A DNA stretch of 64,000 bases from Littorina saxatilis (GCF_037325665.1 NC_090253.1:38077222-38141221); one strand, 5' to 3'. Numbered from the stretch's first letter, positions 1 through 19,840 are shown. Translations and numbers: made by a program. The notes: generated by a model from the letters alone, not told the origin.

Positions 1-200
1 TGTGTGAGAGGTTGGGTGTTATAGGACTAGGAGTATCTAATCATAATAACCAGCTGATAGACAATGTGCCCCATAATGTGAACAATCAGGTTGTGAATAG
101 GGAAGGAGCCTTAGAATAGAAATTGAACAGATCCTGAAAAACTAAGATTGGGGGGGGGGGGGGGGGGGGGTGTCTAAAGGGGGTGGTTCCGCTGTGTTGA

Positions 201-8513
<8,313 letters not shown>

Positions 8514-10560
8514 TGACCTACTGAGGCTTTTCGTGTTTGTGTGTGTGAGTTAGTGTACAGATCTTGAAACAAGCTGTAAAGAAGTTCCCCCAGGATGGTT
8601 GAAAATCGCATGGAGGCTTTCAGGTCTCCTGGGGACAGCCTCCCGAAGCTAACTAAAGGAGCTGGAAACGGCACCCACCGCAGAGTTTGTCATGAACTGC
8701 TAGGGAGATTTAGTTTTTCACTTGGCTGGCGACACCACGGACCTACTCTCACATAAGATGGCGGCCGTCCTGCAGATGTCTTTCTCGCTTCCTCAGCGTC
8801 GGTTCGGTCCCTGTGACGCAACAATGGCATTGCTTCTGTCTACTTTTACTGGAACTGGCGCTGAGGTATCGATAACTTTTCCTTGGTCCGGACTGTCGCC
8901 ACTCAAGATGCAAAGCTTTCTCTCCTTTCAACGCTTATTGTGAGGAAAAAACCCAAGTGTCAAACTTGGAGCAAAAAAATTGACTGTATATAATCTGAGA
9001 TAACAAACTTCATCATCAACAATCACAAATGTGAACTAATCATTTTGTACATTGAGTAAAAACATTGAAAAAAAATTGAGGGAAAAACAGAATTGTCCGC
9101 TGCACAGGTGTACCTGTACTCGTTGTTCTTCTTACAGATGTATTTATAATTAGAGATATGTGGTCTTGTTTGTTTTTCTCACTTGTGCTGAAGTGGTCAC
9201 ATCACTGTGAGTAAAAGGTTATGGGGCCAGACTCATGGCTTTCCCCTTTTCCTTTTCTCTTGCAAGTCGTTTCCTCCAAGTTCATTCTTTGTATTGGGAT
9301 TTTTTTTTATGATTCTTTGTACTGGGATTTGTTTTAAAAGAACTTCAGAAGTTTAATGTTCTTTTGGAATGGAGTTGACATTTTATGGTTTGTCCATTTA
9401 CGAACAAGGAGTAACTAAAACACTAATATATAATGGAAAAAACCCCATGAAGTGAGTTTTATCAGCTGATTAGTTTATATTACTTGAATGTGGGTTGAAA
9501 CTAGGGGAGTGGGGGGTTGATAAACATAAATCTTATCTTTGGATAGAAGAGCATCCCGATTCAGAATACAAGCACTTGATTGAATACTTTCATTAGCAGG
9601 CAATCTGTTGTACTAATGTTCAGTGTTTCAAGATTTACAAGTGATAAAGATTCTGGTGTTCCAGTATATGTTCGACCCGTTTCTTTTGAACATGTGTTAA
9701 GCCTGTGTTAATGTTTTGGTCAAATCAGAAGTAGAAAGTAAAATTGTGTCCGCGAATAGAAAGTAAAATTGTGTTTGCGAATTGTGTACATTAAAGGAGT
9801 AAACTGTTGCACTTTATAACATCTGTGTTTGTTGTAAAAAGAGACAATGTATTCTACGAGACCTGTACTGTACATCAATTCTTGGTTCATGTTGAACGTC
9901 AGTCTGTGTCGCATGTTCCGCTGACATGAGCACCTTTCTGGCTCTCATTGTGTACATTCATGCGCCATTTCATCTCTCCCCTTTTCACCCGCTCCCATCC
10001 CCTTTCTCTGCTGTGTCACTGGAGCACTGTAGACATTTTGCTTGTATCTTCTAGAAGGATGGAATTGTAAATCACTTGCAACAATTAATAACATGCTCTG
10101 TGTCATTTTTGTCTGTCGGTCATGTATTGAAGTAGTAGTGGGATGGGTGGTTGTCATAGATGAACACTGTTTGAATGGTGTGCGTGACGAAAGTGTTATG
10201 ATTCAGTTTTAGGAAAAGAGATTCCATTTGTTGGGTTTTAAGTTGTTTGTCTGTGAAGGTTCTCCTATCAAGTCATGGAGTGTGTTTTATAAGATAACTT
10301 TTTTCAGTTACTAGCAAGGGTTAGGGGTGACTTTCACAATGGGACCATGTTGGAAGGGTCAACTGATGACATGTCTTTTAATTGTGGAAGCTTTGCACCC
10401 AGCACATTTGGAAGAGAAGATGACCAGTTGACTGAAGAAAGTTTGACTTGCATGATGTAAAACCTCTGCATGTTGTAAATGTAAGTTATCTGTGTTTTTC
10501 TTTTGAAAGTTTTCATGTCATCAATGGGATGAATAAAAAGGTAGTTTTCGTAAGATTGCG
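8514..10560 (+). other. PP1 3' untranslated region (inferred)
   Basis: This is non-coding sequence after the PP1 stop, without the SINEs that fill the introns, so it probably belongs to the transcript. The first credible poly(A) signal with GT-rich sequence behind it is at 10532-10537, and an inverted-repeat element starts at 10611. At 8551-8602 there is a short diverged copy of the last exon's start, described among the findings. The UTR end is inferred, not observed. Confidence 0.55.
10532..10537 (+). terminator. Candidate poly(A) signal of PP1
   Basis: AATAAA lies in 'ggatgaataaaaagg' and is followed within 30-50 bases by a T/GT-rich stretch (about 10560-10595), as expected for a cleavage site. 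It lies about 2 kb after the stop codon. Other earlier sites cannot be excluded. Confidence 0.5.
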
Positions 10561-10610
10561 TTTTGGGTGTGCTGTATGTATTATGGTGGTTGGTTGCATT
10601 ATTCCCTTTT

Positions 10611-11440
10611 TACATTTAGTCAAGTTTTGACTAAATGTTTTAACATAGAGGGGGAATCGAGACGGTCGTAATGTGTGTGTGTGAGTGTGTGGAGCGATTC
10701 AGACCAAACTACTTGACCGATCTTTATGAAATTTTACATGAGTTCCTGGGAATGATATCCCCGGACGTTTTTTTCTTTTTTTCGATAAATACCTTTGATG
10801 ACGTCATATCCGGCTTTTTGTAAAAGTTGAGGCGGCACTGTCACACCCTCATTTTTCAATCAAATTGATTGAAATTTTGGCCACGCAATCTTCGATGAAG
10901 GCCGGACTTCGGTATTGCATTTCAGCTTGGTGGCTTAAAAATTAATTAATGACTTAGGTCATTACAAATCTGAATTGTAAAAAAAATAAAAAATTATAAA
11001 ACGATCCAAATTTACGTTCATCTTATTCTTCATCATTTTCTGATTCCAAAAACATATAAATATGTTATATTTGGATTAAAAACAAGCTCTGAAAATTAAA
11101 AATATAAAAATTATGATCAAAATTAAATTTTCGAAATCAATTTAAAAACACTTTTATCTTAGTCTTTGTCGGTTCCTGATTCCAAAAACATATAGATATA
11201 TGTTTGGATTAAAAACACGCTCAGAAAGTTAAAACGAAGAGAGGTACAGAAAAGCGTGCTATCCTTCTCAGCGCAACTACTACCCCGCTCTTCTTGTCAA
11301 TTTCACTGCCTTTGCCATGAGCGGTGGACTGACGATGCCAAGAGTACACGGTCTTACTGAAAAATTGCATTGCGTTCAGTTTCATTCTGCGAGTTCGACA
11401 GATTGACTAAATGTTGTATTTTCGCCTTACGCGACTTGTT
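10611..11440. mobile_element. Dispersed element 'TACATTTAGTCAAGTTTTGAC', copy 1
   Basis: The element is about 830 bp, starts 'TACATTTAGTCAAGTTTTGA' and ends 'GACTAAATGTTGTATTTTCG' plus 'CGCGACTTGTT'. Blocks shared with copy 2 (35665-36536) include 'GAGGGGGAATCGAGAC', 'GATGACGTCATATCCGGC' and 'ATTCCAAAAACATATA'. It sits between the PP1 3' end and the SELENOM 3' end. No coding sequence is present. Confidence 0.75.
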
Positions 11441-11668
11441 TTTCTTTGTGGTTGGTTATAAGAATACATTGCCAACTCAAAAGAGATGCTTAATGTTTAA
11501 ATTATATATAGTGAATTCCAACAATAAGCTTCAAAAAATAATTTCTATTTAATTATTCTCGCACAGCCAAAACACACTGGAAGCTATTGACATGTCAATA
11601 CTTGCTCTTCCAAAGAAGACAGCAAAGGCATAAAATCAACATACAACACAGAACGTCATTTGTCACAT

Positions 11669-11674
11669 TTTATT
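11669..11674 (-). terminator. Poly(A) signal of SELENOM
   Basis: TTTATT on the plus strand is AATAAA on the minus strand. It lies about 50 bases beyond the SECIS and is followed by T/G-rich 'ACGTTCTGTGTTGTATGTTG', a typical cleavage context. Confidence 0.6.
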
Positions 11675-11721
11675 ATTTTTTTGGTGCGTTTCAATGGACA
11701 TGTTATCAACAAGACCGGTAC

Positions 11722-11801
11722 GCTCAGGGCCCTGACTTAACTATCCATCCGACACCGCATTAGTTTTGATGTCAGACTTCATCCTGTCAGGCCTGCTGAG
11801 C
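11722..11801 (-). promoter_or_regulatory. SECIS element in SELENOM 3' UTR
   Basis: On the minus strand: a lower helix GCTCAG...CTGAGC plus GGCCTGAC paired with GTCAGGGCC (one bulge); an internal loop; the core ATGA (11782-11779); an upper stem TCTGACATC/GGTGTCGGA (9 pairs including two G-T); and an apical loop starting AAAAC. The spacing from ATGA to the unpaired AA is 11 bases, as in eukaryotic SECIS elements, and a GA faces the ATGA on the other strand. It is the only ATGA site in the putative 3' UTR that I could fold this way. Folded by eye. Confidence 0.8.
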
Positions 11802-12496
11802 ATTCCTCTGTAGATAACATGCACAAGAATGTGTTTTTTTCTTAACATGAACATCTATAGACTTTGAAAGTAGAGCAAATAAAACAAATGAAATAACAAT
11901 TTTCTCACAGGAACACAGATGGACGATATTGGATATAATGTCTACTGCACACTATATTACACAAAGATGAAACTGAAATGTGGAGTTATTATTTAAAGTG
12001 CAAAAATATTTCTCAATCTCTTTAATGCAAAATTCATCAATAGCACAACTGACAAATATGCTACCTCTCAATACAAGATCTGACTGTCGAAACTAAATTT
12101 AACTAACACTGAATTTCATTCAAGATGTTTTTGCAATGTGATAGAAGTCCAGTCCAAGGAAACATTTACAATAAGTAAACATTGTGACCCCATCCATTCA
12201 TTTAACCGGTGACAGATACGATGTGGGCAATATGAAAGTAAGGATTGAAGTTTGAATTTCTCCCTAGGCAAACAAAAAAGGAATATGAAAAAGAAATATG
12301 AAGGAATGTTTCGGGTGAGATACCCTGTCGTTAACTTATTCTAGATGATAAAGAGGGCACTGGTAAGTAATTATACACAAAACTGCACAAAGGAACATGG
12401 AGCTGATAATGGTACTGTAAAAACCGATTCTGGAATTCATACAGAGGGGCAGGAACAAATATTGTCACAAAAACATTAAATATTACCTTTTCATCA

Positions 12497-12889
12497 AAGT
12501 TTCTTTCTTTTCTTTATTTGGTGTTTAACGTCGTTTTCAACCGTTCAAGGTTATATCGCGACGGAGGGAAGGGGGGTGATGGGATAGAGCCACTTGTCAA
12601 TTGTTTCTTGTTCACAAAAGCACTAATCAAAAATTTGCTCCAGGGGCTTGCAACGTAGTACAATATATTACCTTACTGGGAGAATACAAGTTTCCAGTAC
12701 AAAAGACTTAACATTTCTTACATACTGCTTGACTAAAATCTTTACAAACATTGACTATATTCTATACAAGAAACACTTAACAAGGGTAAAAGGAGAAACA
12801 GAATCCCTTAGTCGACATGCTGGGGAGCATCGGGTAAATTCTTTCTCGTCCCAACCAATATGGGACTCCCCCTAACCCGCGGGGGGCTT
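12497..12889 (-). mobile_element. SINE, family B, in SELENOM 3' UTR
   Basis: Nearly complete copy in the same orientation as SELENOM. The flanks 'TTCATCA' (12490-12496) and 'TTCATCA' (12890-12896) look like a 7-bp target-site duplication. Confidence 0.8.
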
Positions 12890-14649
12890 CATCATAGTTC
12901 ACAAATTGTAATCTACGTCAATCTTGGAGACACATGTTATTTTCTCTTTCACCATACATCATGCCATGTGGCACAAGTGATCTCTGCAGTTATACAATGA
13001 ATGCACACATCTTTACGATGAATGCTTATCTGTATCAAGTCAAAATTGACCTGCAGTTAGTATACCTAACACATCTTTCTGACTGTCTAATGTGACCAAA
13101 CTAAATACTGTTATGATTTTGCTAACCATGTACATTAAAATTGTGCACAGAGTGCAACCCTTGGAATAAAAATGGTGCAAAAAAACCAAACACCACTGGT
13201 TTTTCACAGGGAAAAAAACACCGGAAGACATCTCTCTACCTCTTAAATAAGGGCATCTTTTTGCAATTAGTTAAATCCACTTAGATTGATTATTGAAAAG
13301 ACATATTCTTTTAAAGTAAAGAATGTGCTGGCTGCTGTGAATGCATTCTTGAACTTCAATTATTAATCTTGTAGGTGAATGGTTCGATTGCGGAATGATC
13401 CGACATTCATTCATTCGCTGCCAACATTCATGCATGCTACAATGTGTCAGGACATTTCACACTGTACTGAAGTATATTAATGTCATGAGATTTTTCTTTG
13501 TGAGTACCCAGCACCAATCCTGAAAATGTCATGAGTAAACTTGATTGTGCATCACACGCAAATACATGTACTTTGGGATTTGCACTCCGACATAGAGAAA
13601 ATAGAACTGTCTGTACACAGGCTCCTCCTTTTTCTGTCTGCTCTCAAAAATCACTTAAAAAATGACATGGTAAAGCTTTTCCCAGTTTACAGAAAAGTTG
13701 AATTAGATCCAGGGGATCTCAAGGTGAAAAATTAATGACAAATAAAATATGAAGAGAAAAAAAAACCTCTTTGGTAAGCTTGCTGACTGAATGGATAAAA
13801 AGTGCCCAATCCCATTTTTCAGGTACCATTTTACTCACTAAATGTACTTGTAAAATGTGTGCAATCTGCACTTACAGTCACAGTCACTGGTCACTAAACG
13901 GACTCAAATTTATTTCAAAATAGACTTTGAAGTTTGTGGAACATTTGTGCAATGTACACCTTTAGTACACTCTTTAAACTCAGAACAGTAACTCATAATG
14001 ACTTGCTTAAACCCGGATATCCAGCAGTTTAAAAATGGCACAAAAGCAATGGTGAAAAACTGTTTTGAGCAATGAGTTATTTGAGTATGACATGTTTGAA
14101 GTTATTGCTTACCTCAATGGCACTACACATAAGTGCAGGCTTTGTTATTTATCGTATTATCTTTTTGAAAAACACACAAGATGGAGTAAAGACCATAAAG
14201 AATTCATTTGAAGTAAAGTTTTTGACGCAGTTATAAGCCAAACCTTGAATGCCTCATTCCTTGAAAACTATTGAGGCCACAGACAGATGCAATGCTCATA
14301 ATCTATTGAAAATGTATTGTTTATACATGTAGCTATATTGTTACAGCTTGTAACTGCAGTGAAATATTGAGCAATAAATTACTAGTATGCTTTTCGTTTT
14401 CAAGCAATATAAAACCGAACCGAATGTTTTGTGAACACCTGTTAAACTGTCCATTAAAATTCAATTCATTTAAAAAAAAAATCCTTTTAAGTACCTCAGT
14501 CTGCATAAACCCTGTGCTCACAAACCACACAAAAAAAATCAAAAAGAAAGCAGACAGACAGTCAAAACGTCCATTCCACAATAAACAATAATTCACAGCT
14601 GTTTACGAAAATAAATAGTGACAACAAATCAAAGAAACATACACATGAA

Positions 14650-17600
14650 CTACAATTCCTGTCTGATTTGCTCTGCAACTTCTGGTTCTTGATCTCCCTC
14701 CAGTTCCCTTTCCACATATGGCCCGAAGATAAAATCAAGTGGAACTTCTGTGCTAGCATCTAGTTTCTTGAAAAAGCCCTTCCTTTTCAAAAGATCATTG
14801 CATCCCTTCTGGTCGAAAGGACTCAGGTCGATTCGCTGTAACAGAGATGCATACACATTTGTTTAAACATTGAAACATTTGACCTGGTAAAATGTGATGT
14901 ACTGGAACTTATAGCGTCTGTTCCAAAGGAAAGTTTACACCTCTTTTCAGACTGTTCTTTTCTTTTTGGCTTCTTGCAAATTAATTTTTAATGTAAAGCA
15001 ATCTTCGCCAAACACACACAAAATGATGCACACAGACATTCGTGCAAGCATTCTCATATCAGTTTGCCACCATTTACTACTTATCATATAACAAGAGAGT
15101 GTGGCACTCACGCCATATGTACGTCGTAAAACTGCCAAACCTCATTTTCAACTTGATTCAATATCTTGTATCCACATACAAAACCAACAGATCTACATAT
15201 GAATAGAAAGTTTATATGAAAGAAACAGATGGTGATGCAGCGATTGCAGCTGCTGCATTCATACGTGTAACAGTTTTATGTTTTCTGCCCACAAAAATGA
15301 CTGGACGAAATCAATACCAGCTTTGCAAAACTAACAAACAAAACAGATGTTCATATTTGTTTGGTTAGATTTCTTCCTTAGCGTTGGAAAAATGTAGTTT
15401 TGTTGCTTTAAATGTATATATTTATATATATATTATACCCCCCCATTATTTCAAGCTCTTCTGCATCTCAATTTCAGATATGTATTGTATAAGGCTAAGG
15501 GCAGAGAGAAAGAATTGGGATTTATTTTGTTTAACAAGGATTGTACTGCTTTTCCCCCTCACCAGTCCTTGAATAAGAACCATCACACAATCGGTTAACA
15601 TAAGTGGTATACGAATTCTACTGTAAATAATCAAATAAGCAATCAGAGAGAGCAACTCCACACAAGCACACACACATATATATATGCACCTACCTCCAGA
15701 ACTTCTCCATCTTTGTTGAGCAAGAGAAGCTCAGGGGGAGCCCCTGGCACATTCTTAAACTCAACATTATGACTGAGCCAGGTTAAAGGATCACACACTT
15801 TGTAAAATCAGTCTGCAAGATATTTAAAAAAAACTTTACTCTTCCTGTCTTTTGTAAAACTAGTGAAAGTTGCTCCACACATCATAGACAGAAATTAATT
15901 GCATTCTTGTTTAAACAAATACTATAGTTATTCTTCTGCTTGCAAAGCGTAGTCACACAACCTTTTTCTGAAATACAACAGGATCTTGACAGCCCACAGC
16001 ACTTCTTTTAACTAAGATGGCTAAACTTACATAATACAAAAGGCCATTTTATGACATCACTAATATATATCTATATATATATACGACTAGTGTCTGTGTG
16101 TCTGTGTATCTGTCTGTGTGTCTGTGCGCGATGCACGGCCAAAGTTCTCGATGGATCTGCTTCAAATTTGGTGGGCATATTCAAGTAGACCCGGGACACG
16201 ACACAACCTGGTCGATATTTCAACACGTGCTCTCAGCGCGCAGCGCGGAACCGATTTTGGTTCCACCTCAGCTATTTTGGTTCCACCTCAGCTTACCCGG
16301 GCCCCCATACCGACACACCATAGCCGCTACACCACATCACAACGCCAAAGTTCTCGGTGGATCTTTTTCAAATTTGGACACCGTATTCAGCTACACCCCG
16401 GACACAATATCATCGATGAGATATTTCAACACGTGCTCTCAGCGCGCAGCGCTGAACTCATTTTCGTTTTTGTGTTCATTTCACCATTATAAGTAACTCT
16501 TCCTTATCTTCTCCAGTGTTTGGCGTTTATCTCCCTTCCTTCGTGTGGCTTTCCCGTTCAGTTGTAAGTTACTACACTGCGCTGTCCACTGCGCTGAGCG
16601 TCTTCGGATATTCCCGGCGTTCTGTTACTGTTACCTATTTTTAGAAGGTCAACGCAGTGTACAGAACGTAAATTGGACCCGTAAATTATCCTCACTGTAA
16701 AAGTGCAAAGGTCGAATCAATTTATAGCCACGCGAAAAATACACTGTCATCTATCTCTCTATAGATACGGCTTCTCTGTGTTTGTGTGTGTGTGTGTGTG
16801 AGTGTGTGTGTCTCTATGTAAGCAACACCTGTGCATTCTTCAGTTCTGTTTGTGATGTGGTCTGGCGGCTTTTGTGTAATTTTATGTACTGGCCTTCCTT
16901 TGAGAAGCCATAACTTGCTCAGTCCTGTTTGAGTGGAGTTCGCCTCCAAAGGTGATTAACACGGTTACATTCGTCGACAAGGATGGGACTCGATATGGTC
17001 AGGAATGGCATTATGGCCACTGAATCATTTTCGTGCTGTTCCCATTCCACGAATCTGGGAGGGACCTAAGCTTGGCGGGTCCATAGTTCGGCGTACGGCT
17101 CTAAGTACTTCTTCCCGGCGAAGCCGGCTACCCGGCGAAGCGGGTATTCATTCTAGTATATTATACATAGTGTGGTTAAATATCCACACAATCACATTAT
17201 GTTGTGGTATCTGCAGTGTTCTTTAAGCTGAAAAAAAGCTGCTATACAGTCGCAGCAAGGTTTGACATGCAGATTCGAGATCCATTTACCAGTCCCCCGT
17301 TTCTTTCAGGCAAGACTTGCTTGCGGCTAGCCTCTCGCCATGCAAGACAGCAACAGCGAGAGCTGCGATGGCTAGCTCCACAAGAATTAAACCATTGGTT
17401 AACACAGAAATGGTTGTATGCACTGAACGGTAAAACAGCCAATCGGATTGGTAAGCTGTGCAGCCGCCATTTTTTCTTGCGTAGGGACCACCTCCTATGC
17501 ATGCTCGCCTTCTCTCGCCAAATCCCAGTGTTAATTCCTCGTGATGAGAACGCTACTTCCTCGCCCCACTCGCCAATTCTCACGTCAAAGAAACGGGGGA

Positions 17601-19674
17601 CAGGTCTGGTCAACCCTATTCCTCTAAACAGTCAGTAATTTACATATAATAATATTAATATAGGGCAATTCCAAAAAATATGCTCACCTAAGCCTGAAAT
17701 TCAAAATGGAATTGACGGCTTTTTCACCGTACATATGCCACAAGAGATGTTTATAGTTACTCAAACCATTCATCGCTTGCCTCTTATTAACTCCCCTTGC
17801 ATGCCGCCATTTTGTTTTGATGTCATTTGGGATCGCGCTGCGTGAAGTCTATTTTATGACAACTTTTAAGAATGTCATCGCGTGTGCTAGTTTTTATCGT
17901 TTTGGTTTCGAAAATTAATCAAAGTTTCTACAGAAGCCTAAAACTATCGTTTGATCTGTTTTACAAATATAAATTGATAATACTTTTTGAGATATATTCA
18001 AAACATTTTCCACCCCAAAATGGTGCCACGTCAGTGACGTTTTGGGTAGAAATGTTTTTTGTGGCGATGAACCGATTGGTTGATTTATTTCTTTTTTCGA
18101 GTTTTCTTAGCTTTTAGATGGAGGAGTCGAACCATGTAACTTGTGTTTGTTTGTCCCCATTTTGTTGTACACAAAATGCGTCACTGACGTGGCACTGTTT
18201 TGTAACGTCTATGGCACTTTGGAGCCATGTGTACTTGTTACTGGTAGATTTTAACCAATTTCCTTGAGATTTTTTGTTACATGTTCGAACTAAGGTTAAC
18301 ACAATTGTAACTAGAGAAAGCTGAGCACAAAAACGAGATCATTTGTCCTTTGTTTTTAATTTTTAGTGCAGTTAAACCGAGAGATTTGTACAAGTTATGA
18401 TTCTTTCTTTATTTGGTGTATAACGTCGTTTTCAACCACGAAGGTTATATCGCGACGGGGAAAGGGGGGAGATGGGATAGAGCCACTTGTCAATTGTTTC
18501 TTGTTGATCATGTTCACAAAAGCACTAATCAAAAATTTGCTCCAGGGGGTTGCAACGTAGTATAATATATTACCTTACTGGGAGAATGCAAGTTTCCAGT
18601 ACAAAGGACTTAACATTTCTTACATACTGCTTGACTAAAATCTTTACAAAAATTGACTATATTCTATACAAGAAACACTTAACAAGGGTAAAAGGAGAAA
18701 CAGAATCCGTTAGTCGCCTCTTACGACATGCTGGGGAGCATCGGGTAAATTCTTTCTCGTCCCAACCAATATGGGACTCCCCCTAACCCGCGGGGGGTAT
18801 TTAGTTGGCTAATCTCATAGAATTTTAGAATTTCGCTTAGTGAGTGAAATGCAGGTGAGCATTTTTGCAAGTCAGTGACCTTTTTTCAAACTCAACTTGA
18901 GTTAAGTACCCTTAGCTTTTTTTTACCTCAACATTTTTAACCTTGGGTAGGAAGGTTGTCATGTTTGGGGAAATCTCTGCACAAATTTGAGTTAATAAAA
19001 GCATCATGACTAATATTTTTATGGCGAATAATCTCTGATTTTTTGTGTGAATGCCACGTCAGTGACGCTGGAATTGCCCTAGTATATATATTTCCAAATA
19101 AATCAGAAAAGGATACAACAGAGGGAGATCCCGATTGATGAACCTCTTAACCTCTGGAAGCCTGTTCAAACGTCATCCAGTGCAGCTCTGAAAAAAGTCA
19201 ACCATTTACCGTTAAAACATGTGTGTTTTATGGGGGTTTCCAAATTCCACACAAAATTAAGCTAAACTAAACCTTTCTATGTGAGTCAGTCCAATACATG
19301 ATGAAGAAAATAAATACTTTTGGATGGCACAGAAGCGCTTCTGGACGGAAAGATTTAACAATTGTCAAAATGAGCTTTCCGTTAAAAAATGCAAAGCTAT
19401 GCCAATAGTCTAGTTATAATCCCACAGTGGGAACAGAACATTCGCCCACTGGAAAAAGTTCGTCTGCACTGTGCAAAACACAAAGCACCTGCCCACTATG
19501 AAGATTTCGAAACTTGATTGATGGCTACGAAAACAAACTAACGTTTGGCAATTACATTACCTCAACTCTGGCACTCATAACATCTTCGTCAGTGACTGCC
19601 AAAATAGGCTGGAAGACCAGCAAAATAGCAAAAATTGCCGCCTGACAACACGTCATCATCCGCAAAGACGCCAT
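14650..19674 (-). CDS. SELENOM: Selenoprotein M (complete, four exons, one selenocysteine)
   Basis: ER-lumen thioredoxin-like redox protein. Exons on the minus strand: 19674-19561, 19187-19117, 15772-15694 and 14835-14650 (stop TAG). Phases 0, 2 and 0 fit, giving 149 residues against about 145 in the human protein. Residues 1 to about 26 form a signal peptide (FAILLVFQPILA). The redox motif is SCTGU: the TGA at 19175-19173 must be read as Sec, followed by RLNRLPEVKRF, matching the vertebrate CGGU-QLNRL region. Exon 3 gives HNVEFKNVPGAPPELLLLN and exon 4 gives RIDLSPFDQKGC, GFFKK and the C-terminus RQEL, which resembles an ER-retention signal. The ATG has a good context (CAGCATGGCG). An ordinary ORF search breaks at the TGA. 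The SECIS needed for decoding is proposed at 11722-11801. The identification rests on collinear similarity remembered from the family. Confidence 0.9.
16070..17156 (+). mobile_element. Non-autonomous Helitron-like element
   Basis: The left end is TCTATATATATATACGACTA. The right end is CTAG (17153-17156), preceded by two GC hairpins, CCGGCGAAGCCGG (17115-17127) and CCCG...CGGG (17131-17144). That is the 5' TC / 3' hairpin-CTRR arrangement of Helitrons and their Helentron relatives. An internal unit beginning 'CAAAGTTCTCG.TGGATC' and ending 'CAACACGTGCTCTCAGCGCG' occurs twice (about 16140-16250 and 16344-16455). No Rep/helicase coding is present. It lies in SELENOM intron 2. Confidence 0.5.
17661..19081. 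mobile_element. Inverted-repeat DNA element in SELENOM intron 2, with nested SINE
   Basis: The 13-bp perfect terminal inverted repeats TAGGGCAATTCCA (17661-17673) and TGGAATTGCCCTA (19069-19081) have TA at the outer edge, so a TA target duplication is possible. The interior carries three copies of a CCACGTCAGTGACG motif (near 18026, reverse near 18180, and 19053). A family-B SINE (18398-18797, -) is nested inside. There is no transposase. Confidence 0.6.
18398..18797 (-). mobile_element. SINE, family B
   Basis: Complete minus-strand copy: the plus strand shows 'TCTTTATTTGGTGTATAACG' at one end and 'CCCTAACCCGCGGGGGG' at the other. It carries a short internal insertion 'TGATCATG' near 18505. 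Confidence 0.85.
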
Positions 19675-19769
19675 GCTGTACTGGTGAGATGTCCAGTTGG
19701 CAATCCCGACTTCTCTCCCTTTACATTGACGTGAGCAAGTAAGAAGGCTGTGGCTGGAGGTCCGGCGAG

Positions 19770-19840
19770 CCGGATCCTGAGCCTGTGGGGGGCTCAAGCA
19801 CCGGCGAGTCGGTGCTCGAGCCCCCAGGCTCAGGATCCGG
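19770..19840. repeat. 71-base GC-rich hairpin beside the SELENOM start
   Basis: The outer arms CCGGATCCTGAGCCTG (19770-19785) and CAGGCTCAGGATCCGG (19825-19840) are perfect. The inner arms GGGGGCTCAAGCACCG/CGGTGCTCGAGCCCCC have one mismatch, with loop GCGAGT. The hairpin ends about 95 bases upstream of the SELENOM ATG, so it may lie in the 5' UTR or core promoter. A related sequence in the opposite orientation is at 26518-26565. Confidence 0.85.

Larger units (their letters stand above)
11650..14649 (-). other. SELENOM 3' untranslated region (inferred)
   Basis: This runs from the stop codon to a poly(A) signal at 11674-11669. It must include the SECIS if that element serves this gene, making the UTR about 3 kb unless an intron lies within it. 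An antisense family-B SINE (12497-12889) lies in the middle. The remainder is AT-rich single-copy-looking sequence without other features. Confidence 0.6.

Noticed and set aside
13485-13535. Alternative SECIS candidate around the ATGA sites in the SELENOM 3' UTR
   Set aside because: The ATGA is not followed by an unpaired AA at 11-12 bases and the flanking helix is weak. The 11722-11801 structure fits far better.
17204-17638. 144-codon frame overlapping a 123-codon frame on the other strand
   Set aside because: Neither translation resembles a known domain. It lies in SELENOM intron 2 between two mobile elements, with no fitting splice signals.
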